From Romeriopsis sp046049545 (GTDB taxonomy: Bacteria; Cyanobacteriota; Cyanobacteriia; Leptolyngbyales; Leptolyngbyaceae), in NCBI GenBank assembly GCA_046049545.1, contig JBJORF010000059.1:1-27190 (forward strand): a DNA stretch of 27,190 bases, given 5' to 3'. This document shows positions 15,466-24,904 of this stretch, piece by piece. The first letter of the stretch is position 1, and each line of letters opens with the position of its first letter. Both the position numbers and the translations under genes were made by a program. Below the pieces are notes generated by a model, which ran no database searches, was not told the DNA's origin, and worked only from the letters and a program-made list of their open reading frames with translations.

Positions 15466-17046
15466 ATGTTGAAGGTGCTGGTTTCCGACCCGATTGATCA
15501 AGTGGGGATTAATATCCTCTCGCAGGTGGCAACGGTCGATGTAAAAACCAATCTAACGCCCGAGCAATTGATCGAAGTGATCGGTGACTATGACGCACTG
15601 ATGATTCGATCGGGCACCCAAGTCACCAGTCCCGTAATCGAAGCCGGACATAAGCTGAAAATCATTGGGCGGGCCGGGGTCGGGGTCGATAACGTCGATG
15701 TTCCGGCAGCGACGCGCAAAGGGATTGTCGTGGTGAATTCGCCGGAAGGCAACACGATCGCCGCTGCGGAACATGCCCTCGCGATGATGATGTCGATGTC
15801 GCGCTACATCCCGATCGCTGATGCTTCGATGAAAGCCGGGAAGTGGAATCGCAAGGATTTCACGGGTGTGGAAGTTTATAAGAAAACCCTGGGTGTCGTC
15901 GGCTTGGGCAAAATCGGGGCGCACGTTGCCACCGTCGCCCACGCGATGGGGATGCGGCTGCTGGCCTTTGATCCGTTTGTTTCCAAAGAACGGGCCGAGC
16001 AGTTAAATTGCCAGTTGGTGGAAATGGAGGTGCTGCTGCGCGATTCGGACTATGTGACCCTCCACATTCCCAAAACCCCGGAAACCGCGAACTTAATTAA
16101 TGAGGCTTCGATCGCCAAGATGAAGCCGACCGCCCGAATCATCAACTGCGCAAGGGGCGGAATTATTGACGAAGCGGCGTTGGCGAAGGCGCTGAGCGAA
16201 GGGCGTTTGGGCGGGGCGGCGCTGGATGTGTACGACGGCGAACCCCTCGGTGAATCGCCGCTGCGCGACCTGGGACGCGAGATTGTGCTCACGCCACATC
16301 TCGGCGCATCCACCGAAGAAGCCCAGGTCAACGTCGCAATCGATGTGGCGGAACAGATTCGCGATGTGCTGCTGGGCAATGCGGCCCGATCGGCAGTTAA
16401 CATCCCCGGTTTGCGGCCCGACGTACTCGAAAAACTCAAACCCTACCTACAACTCGCCGAAACCTTGGGGAATCTGGTCGGACAGCTCGCAGGGGGGCGG
16501 ATCGAAGCGCTGAACATCACCCTGCGCGGCGACCTCGCCACATCCCAAAGCCAACCGATCGTCGTCGCGGCCACCAAAGGCTTGCTTTCCCATGCCTTGC
16601 AGGAACGGGTGAACTATGTCAACGCCACGATCGAAGCCAAGGAACGCGGCATCCACATCACGGAAACCAAAGACGAATCCAGCCGCGACTATGCGGGGTC
16701 GATTCGCTTAGTTGCCACAGGGAATCTGGGCGAGCATTCCGTCGAGGGTGCGCTGCTGGGCCATGGCGAAATGCGGGTGACCAGCATGGATGATTTTCCG
16801 ATTAACGTACCGCCGACTCGTCACATGCTGGTCACGCTGCACCGCGATATGCCAGGACTGATTGGTCGCATCGGCTCACTATTAGGCAGCTTCAATGTCA
16901 ACATTGCCAGTATGCAGGTCGGACGCAAAATTGTGCGCGGCGATGCAGTGATGGTCATGAGTGTCGATGATCCCTTGCCGGAGCATGTGATCGCTGAAAT
17001 TAAACAAGTAACTGGTATCCGCGATGCTTATACCGTAATGCTGTAG
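15466..17046 (+). CDS. serA: D-3-phosphoglycerate dehydrogenase
   Basis: A 526-residue long-form (type I) enzyme that oxidises 3-phosphoglycerate to 3-phosphohydroxypyruvate with NAD, the first step of serine synthesis. The NAD-binding loop is GLGKIG (146-151). The catalytic triad is visible as R230 (in NCARGGIID), E259 (in DVYDGEP) and H278 (in TPHLGAST). An intervening ASB domain follows (about 320-445), then a C-terminal ACT domain (about 450-526, HMLVTLHRDMPGLIGRIGSLL region) that in the family gives serine feedback or tetramer control. The start is ATG 15466. The gene is followed 88 nt later by prmA on the same strand, an arrangement seen in many cyanobacteria. Confidence 0.97.
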   Translation: MLKVLVSDPIDQVGINILSQVATVDVKTNLTPEQLIEVIGDYDALMIRSGTQVTSPVIEAGHKLKIIGRAGVGVDNVDVPAATRKGIVVVNSPEGNTIAAAEHALAMMMSMSRYIPIADASMKAGKWNRKDFTGVEVYKKTLGVVGLGKIGAHVATVAHAMGMRLLAFDPFVSKERAEQLNCQLVEMEVLLRDSDYVTLHIPKTPETANLINEASIAKMKPTARIINCARGGIIDEAALAKALSEGRLGGAALDVYDGEPLGESPLRDLGREIVLTPHLGASTEEAQVNVAIDVAEQIRDVLLGNAARSAVNIPGLRPDVLEKLKPYLQLAETLGNLVGQLAGGRIEALNITLRGDLATSQSQPIVVAATKGLLSHALQERVNYVNATIEAKERGIHITETKDESSRDYAGSIRLVATGNLGEHSVEGALLGHGEMRVTSMDDFPINVPPTRHMLVTLHRDMPGLIGRIGSLLGSFNVNIASMQVGRKIVRGDAVMVMSVDDPLPEHVIAEIKQVTGIRDAYTVML

Positions 17047-17134
17047 CTCCAACACGGTGGACTGGGTTCACCCTCCGTCCGCCCGCACCCTTGACCGAAT
17101 CAAATTGAACGCATTGCATCGAGTGCATCGAACC

Positions 17135-18022
17135 ATGACCAAAAGCTGGTGGGAAATTCGGGTCGTCTGTGAAACGCACCTTGAGGAGGTGATGTTCTGG
17201 CGACTGGAGCAATTTGGCTGCCAAGGCACCTCCAGCCAACGATCGGGGCAGCAAGCCCAGATGACCGCCTACTATCCCCAGCCCCAGGCCCATGTTTTAG
17301 ACCTTGCGGCGCTATCGCTGTCAATTCGCCAAGATGCCCTGAATCTGGAACAACCGATTCCCCAAGTGCGCTGGGGAATTATTGAGGAAGAGGACTGGTC
17401 GCAAACTTGGAAGCAACAATGGGAACCGCGCCCGATCGGCGATCGTCTACTGATCCATCCCGCTTGGCTCCCCAAACCGGAAACCGATCGGCAAATTCTC
17501 ACCCTTGAACCCGGCGTGGCCTTTGGTACCGGGGAACATGCCACGACCCAGCTCTGCCTGGAAGCCTTAGAAATGCGCTTAGCCGACCATCCCGAACAAA
17601 TCACGATCGCCGATATTGGCTGCGGTTCCGGCGTTCTCGGAGTCGGGGCGTTACTCTTAGGTGCAAAACAAATTTATGCCGTGGACAACGATCCGTTAGC
17701 AACAACAGCAACCCAAGAAAACATTGAACTGAATCAGCTCGACCCCACCAAACTGACTGTCGCCACTGGCAGTGTCGAGACGCTAGTGACAATGATTCCG
17801 GAACCCGTTGAGGGAATTGTTTGTAATATTCTCGCCGATGTGATTGTCGAATTAATTCCGCAGTGGGAGCCGTTCATTAAACCCGAAACCTGGGGCATTC
17901 TCAGCGGCATCTTACTGGATCAAGCCAAAGGCGTTGCCGATGTTCTGGAAGGTAATGGTTGGTTTGTCGCCGCGCTCTGGAAACGCGGCGACTGGGTCTG
18001 CATGAACATCCGCCGATCGTAA
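17135..18022 (+). CDS. prmA: Ribosomal protein L11 methyltransferase
   Basis: A 295-residue SAM-dependent methyltransferase that trimethylates ribosomal protein L11. Visible features are the N-terminal substrate-recognition domain (MTKSWWEIRVVC), the linker motif FGTGEHATTQL (130-140), SAM motif I IADIGCGSGVLGVG (158-171), D184 in AVDNDP, and the PrmA signature NILADVI (231-237). ATG 17135 fits the family N terminus. An alternative start at 17057 would add 26 residues of unrelated sequence. The end lies 7 nt from the convergent NRPS gene. Confidence 0.95.
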   Translation: MTKSWWEIRVVCETHLEEVMFWRLEQFGCQGTSSQRSGQQAQMTAYYPQPQAHVLDLAALSLSIRQDALNLEQPIPQVRWGIIEEEDWSQTWKQQWEPRPIGDRLLIHPAWLPKPETDRQILTLEPGVAFGTGEHATTQLCLEALEMRLADHPEQITIADIGCGSGVLGVGALLLGAKQIYAVDNDPLATTATQENIELNQLDPTKLTVATGSVETLVTMIPEPVEGIVCNILADVIVELIPQWEPFIKPETWGILSGILLDQAKGVADVLEGNGWFVAALWKRGDWVCMNIRRS

Positions 18023-18029
18023 ATCGCCG

Positions 18030-21000
18030 CTACCGCAGGGGTACTAGCCCCATCGCCTGTTGCAACGACTTGGCTAAATGCTGCACCTGCGGCTCCTCCA
18101 CCATCGTCATGTGATCGCCCGGCACGTCATAGACCTCCAGCCGATCGACCAACGGCCCCCACCCCAAACCCTGCTCCAAATAAGCCTGAGAATAGAACAC
18201 TTCCTCCGTCGCCCGGAACAGCACCAGCCGATCGGCCAACCGCCCCGGCTCATACTGGTTCGATGCCTGGGTGTTCTCAGCGACCACCAGCTTGTATTGC
18301 AGCTCATAGGACAGCGACTTGCCCCGCTGTTGCAACCAACGGCCATAGGCACAATGCAACTGCTCCCGCTGTTCCGACCACGATCGCCGCAACTTCTGCT
18401 TGATATAGCGGCGCTTGCCCATAGTTTGGGCCGATCGCCAATGGGCTTTCAACCAACCCCGCTTGGAAAAGTGACTCGGCCAATTGGGGCCATAGGTATC
18501 CAGCAGCGCGACCATCCCAACGGGCAAATCACGGGCCACCATCTGCCGGGCCATTTCATAGGCCACCGTGCCGCCGTAGGACATCCCGATGATGTGATAG
18601 GGGCCTTCGGGTTGAACGCGCTGCATCTCCGCGATGTAGAACGCGGCCAGATCTTCCACCCGATTCGGCGGTGCATTGTCGCGATCCATCATCTGGGCTG
18701 CTAAACCGTACAAGGCTTGGTCTTGCCCCAAGCGCTGGGCCAAGGGTCGGAAAAAGCGTCCGCCCTCGCCCAAGACATGAATCGCAAAGAGGGGGGGATG
18801 GCGATCGCTACCCCGCTGAATCACCACCACACTGGAATGCTCAACCGCCTTGCCACCATTCTGTTCCAAAGATTGCGCCAATTGCCGCACCGTGGGCGAT
18901 CGGAACAACACCGTGGGCGAGAGCGTGAGATTCAGACTTTGCTCCAGGCGATCGCACAGCCGCGCCACCAGCAACGAATGCCCACCCAGCTCAAAGAAAT
19001 CATCATCCAGTCCAACGGCCACGCCGAGGATCTCCTGCCACAGCACAATCAACTGACCTGCCAGTGAATCTGCGGCCACCGCCGCTACTCCCAAGCTCGC
19101 CACGGCCTGCGGCAGCGGCAACGCCCGCCGATCGACCTTGCCATTCGGGGTCAGCGGCAGCGCGGGCAGCAGCACAAACTGGCTCGGCATCATGTACTGC
19201 GGCAACTTATCATGCAGCCACTGGCCCAGATCCTTCGCCGTCAATCCTGATTCGGGCTCGGGCACCACATAGGCCACCAAAATTTGGTGTTCCGCGACTT
19301 CCCGTGCCAGCACAATCGTTTGCTGCACTTCAGGATGCGCTTCCAAACGCACTTCGATTTCCCCCGGCTCAATCCGGAAACCGCGAATCTTGACCTGGAA
19401 ATCCGATCGTCCGACATATTCCAGTTGACCATCTTCGCGCCAGCGCACCACGTCCCCGGTACGATAGAGGCGGGAATGGGCATCGGCCTTAAACGGATGG
19501 GCAATAAACCGCGATATCGTCGCTTCCGGCAAATTCAAGTAGCCTCGCGCCACCCCCGGCCCACCAATGCACAATTCTCCTGGTACCCCCACAGGCAACA
19601 ATTGCTGTTGCTCATCCAGCACATAGACTTCCACATTCGGCAAGGGCCGACCGATCGGAATGTCCCCCTGATCAGCGGTATAACCGACTTTCTGCGGATC
19701 ACACCAAGTCGCACTGACGGTAATCTCGGTGGGGCCATAGGTATTGATCCAGCGGACATGCTGCGGCACCCGCGATCGCCATTGCTCGTAGGCCGTCCGC
19801 GAAGCCTTTTCGCCGCCCACGCAGACCAGCCGGAGCGACGCGGGCAACGTCTGTTCCCGCCGCACCAAGCTACTCACCAATTCATGCCAAAACGCCGTCG
19901 GCAAATCCAAAATCGAAATTTGCTGCGCTTCTACAAACGCCCAAAAATCACGGGTGGAGGCGGCGATCGACTCCGGCCGCAGCACCAAGGTCGCCCCGCT
20001 GATCAACGTCGGATAAACCTCCTCCACAATGATGTCAAAGCCAATATTGGAAAACTGCAACATCCGATCACCCGGCTGCAATTCAAATTCTGCCGCGATC
20101 GCCTGGGCATGATTGACTACGCCGCAATGCTGAATCATTACACCTTTGGGATTCCCCGTCGAACCCGAGGTATAAAGCACATAGGCTAGACTCTGGGGCG
20201 TTGCCAGCGCCACGGGATTGGTTTGGGGATAGCGACCGATCGCCGGGGCCGCTTGATCGAGACAAACCACCTGGGCATCATGCTCTTGCGGCAACTGATC
20301 CAGCAGATCTTGCCGTGTCACAATCAACGGACATTGAGCGTCTTCAAGTTTATACACCCGGCGCACATGGGGATAAGTCAGATCCAACGGGACATAGGCG
20401 GCCCCCGCTTTCAGCACCGCCAAAAATGCCACAATCAAATCCGTCGATCGGTCCAAGAGCAACGCCACCAATTGCTCCGCCCCAATGCCCTGCCCCCGCA
20501 GAAAATGCGCCAGTTGATTGACGCGACCATTCAGCTGGCGGTACGTCAATTGCAACGGGCCATCAATCAGCGCAATCTGATCGGGCATCTGCGCCACCCG
20601 CGCCTCAAACAAGCCATGAATCGTCGCCGAGGATGGCGACCCGGACACGCTGTGTCCCGACCAATCCTGCAATAATTGCAACCGTTCAGCGGACGGCAAA
20701 TAAGCCACCCGATCGATCAGCGCATCCGGCCCTGCGGCCACCAACGCGGCCACCAACGCACCATAGTGCTGCGCCAACCGCTGCGCCGTCGCCGCCGTCA
20801 TATGCAAGGGTCGATACCGCAGGCTCACCGCCGTTGGCGACCACCACAGGACAAGTTCCAAGGGGGTATTCATCGGCAACACCCCACCGCCACTAAACCC
20901 CACCAAACCCCACAAATCCACTGGGGTCAGTCCTTGGCCCGTGGCGATCGCCAGGAGTTCCGCCGCCGTGATCGCTTCCGTCTGGGCCTGTTGCCGTTCC

Positions 21001-21383
21001 GCACCAACCCGATGCAACGCTTGGGCGAGCGTCATCGATGATTGCAGGGAGACTTGCAGCGGTAACTGGTAAGCGGCTGACAAATCCGTACAGCAAACCC
21101 AAGGTGCTTCGGTATGATAGCGCCATAGCAGCAGGAACCAAACGCCGATCGCCGTCGTCTCAACGTCCAACTGCACCCTTGCACTCAGACGCGCCAAATC
21201 CTGGCCAACCACATGACCGAGATCGATTGTTTGCCAACTTTCCTGCGTTAATTGCAAGGCTAACGATGGCCGATCGGCAACCGTTGGCAGCGGACATTCC
21301 TGGGGCAGCGGACATTCCTGGGGCAAGTTCGCGCAGCGAACCGTCCAGAAAGCCTGGTTTGTAAGGGGTGGGGTAATCAGCAT
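18030..21383 (-). CDS. Single-module nonribosomal peptide synthetase (C remnant-A-PCP-TE)
   Basis: An 1117-residue protein. Residues 1-245 resemble the C-terminal half of a condensation domain, but no HHxxxDG motif is present, so it is a remnant or an inactive docking domain. The adenylation domain (about 255-760) has YTSGSTGNPKG (404-414), YGPTEITV (549-556), GELCIGGPGVARGY (602-615), YRTGD (640-644) and NGKVDRRAL (747-755). The carrier domain has FFELGGHSLL with the phosphopantetheine Ser803. The thioesterase domain has GMSYGG with Ser935, an Asp in LLDTYG (961-965) and His1091 (PGDHMTM). First specificity-code positions read D450, I451 and E454. I do not assign a substrate. ATG 21383 is preferred over a TTG at 21401. 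An 18-bp tandem duplication gives PQECPLPQECPLP near the N terminus. Confidence 0.92.
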   Translation of the reverse strand: MLITPPLTNQAFWTVRCANLPQECPLPQECPLPTVADRPSLALQLTQESWQTIDLGHVVGQDLARLSARVQLDVETTAIGVWFLLLWRYHTEAPWVCCTDLSAAYQLPLQVSLQSSMTLAQALHRVGAERQQAQTEAITAAELLAIATGQGLTPVDLWGLVGFSGGGVLPMNTPLELVLWWSPTAVSLRYRPLHMTAATAQRLAQHYGALVAALVAAGPDALIDRVAYLPSAERLQLLQDWSGHSVSGSPSSATIHGLFEARVAQMPDQIALIDGPLQLTYRQLNGRVNQLAHFLRGQGIGAEQLVALLLDRSTDLIVAFLAVLKAGAAYVPLDLTYPHVRRVYKLEDAQCPLIVTRQDLLDQLPQEHDAQVVCLDQAAPAIGRYPQTNPVALATPQSLAYVLYTSGSTGNPKGVMIQHCGVVNHAQAIAAEFELQPGDRMLQFSNIGFDIIVEEVYPTLISGATLVLRPESIAASTRDFWAFVEAQQISILDLPTAFWHELVSSLVRREQTLPASLRLVCVGGEKASRTAYEQWRSRVPQHVRWINTYGPTEITVSATWCDPQKVGYTADQGDIPIGRPLPNVEVYVLDEQQQLLPVGVPGELCIGGPGVARGYLNLPEATISRFIAHPFKADAHSRLYRTGDVVRWREDGQLEYVGRSDFQVKIRGFRIEPGEIEVRLEAHPEVQQTIVLAREVAEHQILVAYVVPEPESGLTAKDLGQWLHDKLPQYMMPSQFVLLPALPLTPNGKVDRRALPLPQAVASLGVAAVAADSLAGQLIVLWQEILGVAVGLDDDFFELGGHSLLVARLCDRLEQSLNLTLSPTVLFRSPTVRQLAQSLEQNGGKAVEHSSVVVIQRGSDRHPPLFAIHVLGEGGRFFRPLAQRLGQDQALYGLAAQMMDRDNAPPNRVEDLAAFYIAEMQRVQPEGPYHIIGMSYGGTVAYEMARQMVARDLPVGMVALLDTYGPNWPSHFSKRGWLKAHWRSAQTMGKRRYIKQKLRRSWSEQREQLHCAYGRWLQQRGKSLSYELQYKLVVAENTQASNQYEPGRLADRLVLFRATEEVFYSQAYLEQGLGWGPLVDRLEVYDVPGDHMTMVEEPQVQHLAKSLQQAMGLVPLR
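21288..21323. repeat. 18-bp tandem duplication inside the NRPS gene
   Basis: CAGCGGACATTCCTGGGG occurs at 21288-21305 and again, identical, at 21306-21323. It keeps the reading frame and doubles a six-residue PQECPL block near the NRPS N terminus. It is probably a recent slippage event, since the copies have not diverged. Confidence 0.9.
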
Positions 21384-22118
21384 GGCTATTGATCGAAACA
21401 ACAGTACAATCCATCAGCACTGAAATGATTCACTACCGACGGTGATAGATGCGTACCTGACATTTCCCGGCCATCGACCACGACAATCGCCCAGCTGGAT
21501 GTCGCCGCAATTGCCAGTTTTCCTACTGCAATTAGTAGCAAGAGACCCCGACGTAATACATCTAACCTCCGACGCATTCTCATTTCGCCGAGTCGATCAC
21601 CATTGGCTGCTCAATCACCAAATCCCTATAAAAAATCTTACTTTTGACAGAACTATTGCGATTTTTGCACCCCGCTCAAGCCCCATCTAACCCCAAGTCA
21701 AGCAGGCATTTGCCGCTTTGGTTTGACCAGTTTGTGCCAAAAACCTATCTCAGGGTAGAGCCACCTGATCCGAGACTGATCCGGGACTGATCCGAGATCA
21801 GCGGCCGCTGATAAGCATTGGTTAATTCGGTTGATTGCCATCGAAAAGCCAAAGGCATGCCAAGACAACCGCCCCGCAGCGATTCACCCGCTCAGACGAT
21901 AGCATTCTCAGTTGAACGGACATAGCATTGCCATTATCATCCGCCAACTCAATTCCCAGGCCTGACCATTGCGCCTCCGGTTGCCGATCGCAACATCCCC
22001 AGAACAGGGCAATGTAAGCAATCCGCAGCGCAGCGTTGCATTTTGTAACGGTCGAACCCAATGGGGTCTTGTATAGTTTGATCAATGGTTCTAGGCCAAT
22101 CCTATTCTGGCTCGCATC
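21384..22118. other. 735-nt intergenic region with three 11-bp direct repeats and a palindrome
   Basis: No convincing gene is seen here. Open frames exist on both strands (for instance minus 21822-22127), but their composition is not persuasive. Three head-to-tail 11-mers lie at 21766-21776, 21777-21787 and 21788-21798 (TGATCCGAGAC, TGATCCGGGAC, TGATCCGAGAT). They run into the perfect 16-bp palindrome ATCAGCGGCCGCTGAT at 21797-21812. The region must hold the NRPS promoter at its left and the promoter of the 22119 gene at its right, where TTGTATAGTTTG (22070-22081) contains a -10-like TATAGT. Confidence 0.6.
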
Positions 22119-22478
22119 ATGCTGCAATCTGACGCTGACATCCCGGATATTATTCCGTCTATCACTTTACCAATCGCCGATCGCCCGGATCAAGAAGCCC
22201 AATGGTTACGGAACAGGCTGCATCAATGGCTGGATGCCCAGTTCATCCCGGAAGCAGTCAATGGGGAAATCGCCCAACGCGCAGCTCAGATCTTTCTGCG
22301 CCATCGAATTGAGGGGGAAACGGACATGATTACCCTCGTCGTCGCCTTGGTCACCGAACTCGAAAACTATGACTTCTCCAAAAGCTTTTTCGGCAACTTC
22401 ACCGTCGCTAACGCCGTCAGTGAACTGGTGATGGAGAGCATCGGGATTGACAGTCGCTGCTGTGGCCAATCGGATTAG
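22119..22478 (+). CDS. Small conserved-looking cyanobacterial protein of unknown function
   Basis: A 119-residue soluble, mostly helical and acidic protein with no signal peptide or membrane segment. The sequence LITLVVALVTELENYDFSKSFFGNFTVANAVSELVMESI (read without its exact borders) has the regular hydrophobic spacing of a folded protein. I recall similar small hypothetical proteins in cyanobacteria but no function. The start ATG 22119 has no clear ribosome-binding site, and a later start is not available without losing the N-terminal third. The gene stands alone between the NRPS and rpsN and ends about 66 nt before the shared terminator. Confidence 0.7.
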   Translation: MLQSDADIPDIIPSITLPIADRPDQEAQWLRNRLHQWLDAQFIPEAVNGEIAQRAAQIFLRHRIEGETDMITLVVALVTELENYDFSKSFFGNFTVANAVSELVMESIGIDSRCCGQSD

Positions 22479-22544
22479 CAGCAGCCCCACAGCGATTGCG
22501 GTTCCCACAGCACAATATTGCAACAGCGAAAGTGCCCCAATAAC

Positions 22545-22577
22545 AAACCCCACTCGGCGTTCGGCCGAGTGGGGTTT
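22545..22577. terminator. Strong, possibly bidirectional intrinsic terminator
   Basis: AAACCCCACTCGGC (22545-22558) and GCCGAGTGGGGTTT (22564-22577) form a perfect 14-bp stem with loop GTTCG. The A and T runs built into the stem base let it act in both directions, for rpsN on the minus strand (ends 22599) and for the 22119 gene on the plus strand. Confidence 0.9.
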
Positions 22578-22598
22578 CGCATCACCAATCGCCAGTGC

Positions 22599-22901
22599 TT
22601 ACCAGCTGGACTTCACAACGCCCGGCAGCAGACCTTCATGCGCCATTTCGCGGATCACGTGGCGGGACAGCCCGAAGTCACGGTACACCGAGTGGGGGCG
22701 ACCCGTCATCCAGCAGCGGTTGTGCAGACGCGAAGGCGCACTGTTGCGCGGCAATTGCTGGATCTTGCGATGAATTTCTAACTTTTCTAGCGGATCCTGA
22801 GCTTTATCAAATGCTTCCTTGAGCGCAGCGCGCTTGGCAGCGTACTTCGCGACTAACTTTTGGCGCTTTTGCTCGCGCACAACCATACCTGTTTTAGCCA
22901 T
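22599..22901 (-). CDS. rpsN: 30S ribosomal protein S14
   Basis: A 100-residue protein of the small ribosomal subunit head, needed for late 30S assembly. It is the long, zinc-free form: there is no CxxC pair, and the conserved C-terminal block NRCWMTGRPHSVYRDFGLSRHVIREMAHEGLLPG is readable in pieces at 61-94. The start is ATG 22901 (MAKTGMVVREQKR). It is a single-gene unit ending 22 nt before a 14-bp stem terminator. Confidence 0.98.
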   Translation of the reverse strand: MAKTGMVVREQKRQKLVAKYAAKRAALKEAFDKAQDPLEKLEIHRKIQQLPRNSAPSRLHNRCWMTGRPHSVYRDFGLSRHVIREMAHEGLLPGVVKSSW

Positions 22902-23098
22902 TGAATGCGTCTTTACCCGTGTTCAAAATTACAGCGTTTTCCATTGTAGCAGGATAACGCCGGATCTGATCGCAGCGGCCGTTTGTCCAAATTTCATGAC
23001 GATCGTCCTTCCCCCGTATGCTCTGCCGCCCCCTAGCGATCGCCCCGCCTAAACTGCTAGATTGAACTGCAAGCTGTCATCGCGATCGCCATCACCCC

Positions 23099-24184
23099 AT
23101 GCAAAAAACCAATGATCTTCACGTAGTCGAGACCCGAACATTGATGACGCCCGCCAGCCTCAAGGCTGAATTGCCCCTGTCAGAAGCAGCGGCAAACTTA
23201 GTCGCAACCACCCGCGATCGCATTCGGCGGATTCTGCGCCATGACGATGAGCGGCTCCTCGTGATCGTTGGCCCCTGCTCCGTGCATGATGTGAATGCGG
23301 CGATCGAGTACGGCAAACGTTTACTCCCACTGCGCGAAGCGCTCCAAGATAAGCTCGAAATCGTTATGCGGGTCTACTTCGAGAAGCCCCGCACCACGAC
23401 GGGCTGGAAGGGCTTGATTAATGACCCCCACCTAGACGAAAGTTTTGATATCACGACGGGGCTGCGGGTGGCCCGGGGGTTGCTGCGGGACTTGGCCGAA
23501 ATGGGGATGCCCTGCGCCACGGAATTGCTTGACCCGATTACCCCGCAATACATTGCCGACTTAATCTCCTGGACCGCGATCGGCGCGCGCACCACCGAAA
23601 GCCAAACCCACCGCGAAATGGCTTCTGGTCTCTCGATGCCCGTGGGTTTCAAGAATGGTACGGATGGCGGTTTCACGATCGCGGTGCACGCCATGCTCGC
23701 AGCGAGTCAGCCCCACCACTTCCTCGGGATCAACCGTGACGGCCTCGCCAGCATTGTCCAAACCACGGGTAATCCCGACTGCCATCTGGTCATGCGCGGC
23801 GGCAAACATGGCCCCAACTACGACTTCAGCAACCTGGAAAAAGCGGCTTTGGAACTCGGCAAACAGGGTCAGGCAAACCGCGTGATGGTCGATTGTAGCC
23901 ATGGCAACACGAACAAAGACTACCGCCGCCAACCGATCGTGATTCAGGATCTGGTCGAGCAAGCAGGGCAAGGGTCGGCTTACTTGATGGGGGTGATGAT
24001 CGAGAGCCACCTGGTCGAAGGTCAGCAGTCGTTACCCAGTCTCGATCAAATGGAAGCGGGTAAATCCGTATTGGATTATCTCACTTACGGTCAGAGCATC
24101 ACCGATGCTTGCGTCAGCTTTGATACCACTGTTGAAATGTTGCATAATCTGGCGGCGATCGTGCGTAGTCCGATTGCGGTCTAA
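23099..24184 (+). CDS. aroG: 3-deoxy-7-phosphoheptulonate (DAHP) synthase, class I
   Basis: A 361-residue enzyme joining phosphoenolpyruvate and erythrose 4-phosphate, the first step of aromatic amino acid synthesis. Family motifs are VGPCSVHD with the metal-ligand Cys60 (57-64), EKPRTTTGWKG (95-105), the IGARTTESQ segment (161-169), GFKNGTDG (183-190), the VMRGG segment (231-235) and VDCSHGN further on. Length fits the AroF/G/H type without extra regulatory domain. In this family feedback by Phe, Tyr or Trp acts through the N-terminal region, and which amino acid applies here cannot be read by eye, so the letter of the symbol is nominal. The start is ATG 23099. Confidence 0.95.
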   Translation: MQKTNDLHVVETRTLMTPASLKAELPLSEAAANLVATTRDRIRRILRHDDERLLVIVGPCSVHDVNAAIEYGKRLLPLREALQDKLEIVMRVYFEKPRTTTGWKGLINDPHLDESFDITTGLRVARGLLRDLAEMGMPCATELLDPITPQYIADLISWTAIGARTTESQTHREMASGLSMPVGFKNGTDGGFTIAVHAMLAASQPHHFLGINRDGLASIVQTTGNPDCHLVMRGGKHGPNYDFSNLEKAALELGKQGQANRVMVDCSHGNTNKDYRRQPIVIQDLVEQAGQGSAYLMGVMIESHLVEGQQSLPSLDQMEAGKSVLDYLTYGQSITDACVSFDTTVEMLHNLAAIVRSPIAV

Positions 24185-24194
24185 GCGCTCCCAC

Positions 24195-24734
24195 CTAACT
24201 AGCGTGGGCTTTCTGGATCTTATCAATCGCCCGTTGGCTCACACTCGCCCAATCGACCTCCTCGGGATAGGGCGCATAGACCGAATTGCCTGTAGCAGGG
24301 TTATAAATCCGGCAGAATAGAACCTGCTCGGTTTCACCGGGTTCGACGGCGATCGTGATCGGTTGACGGAAGGCTTCGATCGGCAGTTTGGCCAGGGTAT
24401 AGAGCAGCCCCTTGGCGAACAGGGTATCGAAACCCGCTTGGATAATGTAGGCCCGATCAGCACGAATCGATAGGTTCACTTTGGGATCGGGCTTACCGCG
24501 AAATTCTTTGGTTTCGATTTCGAGTTTTTCGATCGTGCCCGTTAGCGCTTGGTGGGCGATCGGCTCATGCCGATTCTCCCCACCATTCCAAAAATACCAA
24601 AGGCAGTCGTTATACTGGCGGTTGGCATAGATATAGCGCGGTTTCGGCGGATGACCAAAGCCTAGGGGGACAGGCGATCGGCGGGACGATCGGAGTTCCT
24701 CAAGGATGGCTTGCAATAGTTCTTCCGTATTCAT
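24195..24734 (-). CDS. Hypothetical protein, 179 residues
   Basis: A soluble protein without membrane segments. After a helical N terminus (MNTEELLQAILEELRSS) comes a proline-rich linker and an aromatic segment (YIYANRQYNDCLWYFWNGG). A beta-rich body follows (ITGTIEKLEIETKEF-like strands, KVNLSIRADRAYIIQAGFDTLFAKGLLYTLAKL), then a C-terminal PATGNSVYAPYPEEVDW. I do not recognise the family. It resembles proteins annotated only as hypothetical in cyanobacteria and could bind nucleic acid or another protein. The start ATG 24734 is the first in frame. It is convergent with the DAHP synthase gene, 10 nt apart. Confidence 0.75.
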   Translation of the reverse strand: MNTEELLQAILEELRSSRRSPVPLGFGHPPKPRYIYANRQYNDCLWYFWNGGENRHEPIAHQALTGTIEKLEIETKEFRGKPDPKVNLSIRADRAYIIQAGFDTLFAKGLLYTLAKLPIEAFRQPITIAVEPGETEQVLFCRIYNPATGNSVYAPYPEEVDWASVSQRAIDKIQKAHAS

Positions 24735-24904
24735 GAGACTATTGTAGCCAAGAATTTTCGCAACGCAAGACCGGGCATTGATCCAGTAATGCCAGGGGCA
24801 CAGTTGCAGTACGGGACGTGAATTGCGGGCGGAAGGCGCAAAGGCGGTCTCGAGGGCGATGAGTTATGCTGGGTGTATGGCACCTGATTTTGGCGGGTAA
24901 GTTG

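Noticed and set aside
21822..22127. 101-residue minus-strand open frame
   Set aside because: It overlaps the start of the better 22119 gene and has no ribosome site, no recognisable domain and an uneven composition.
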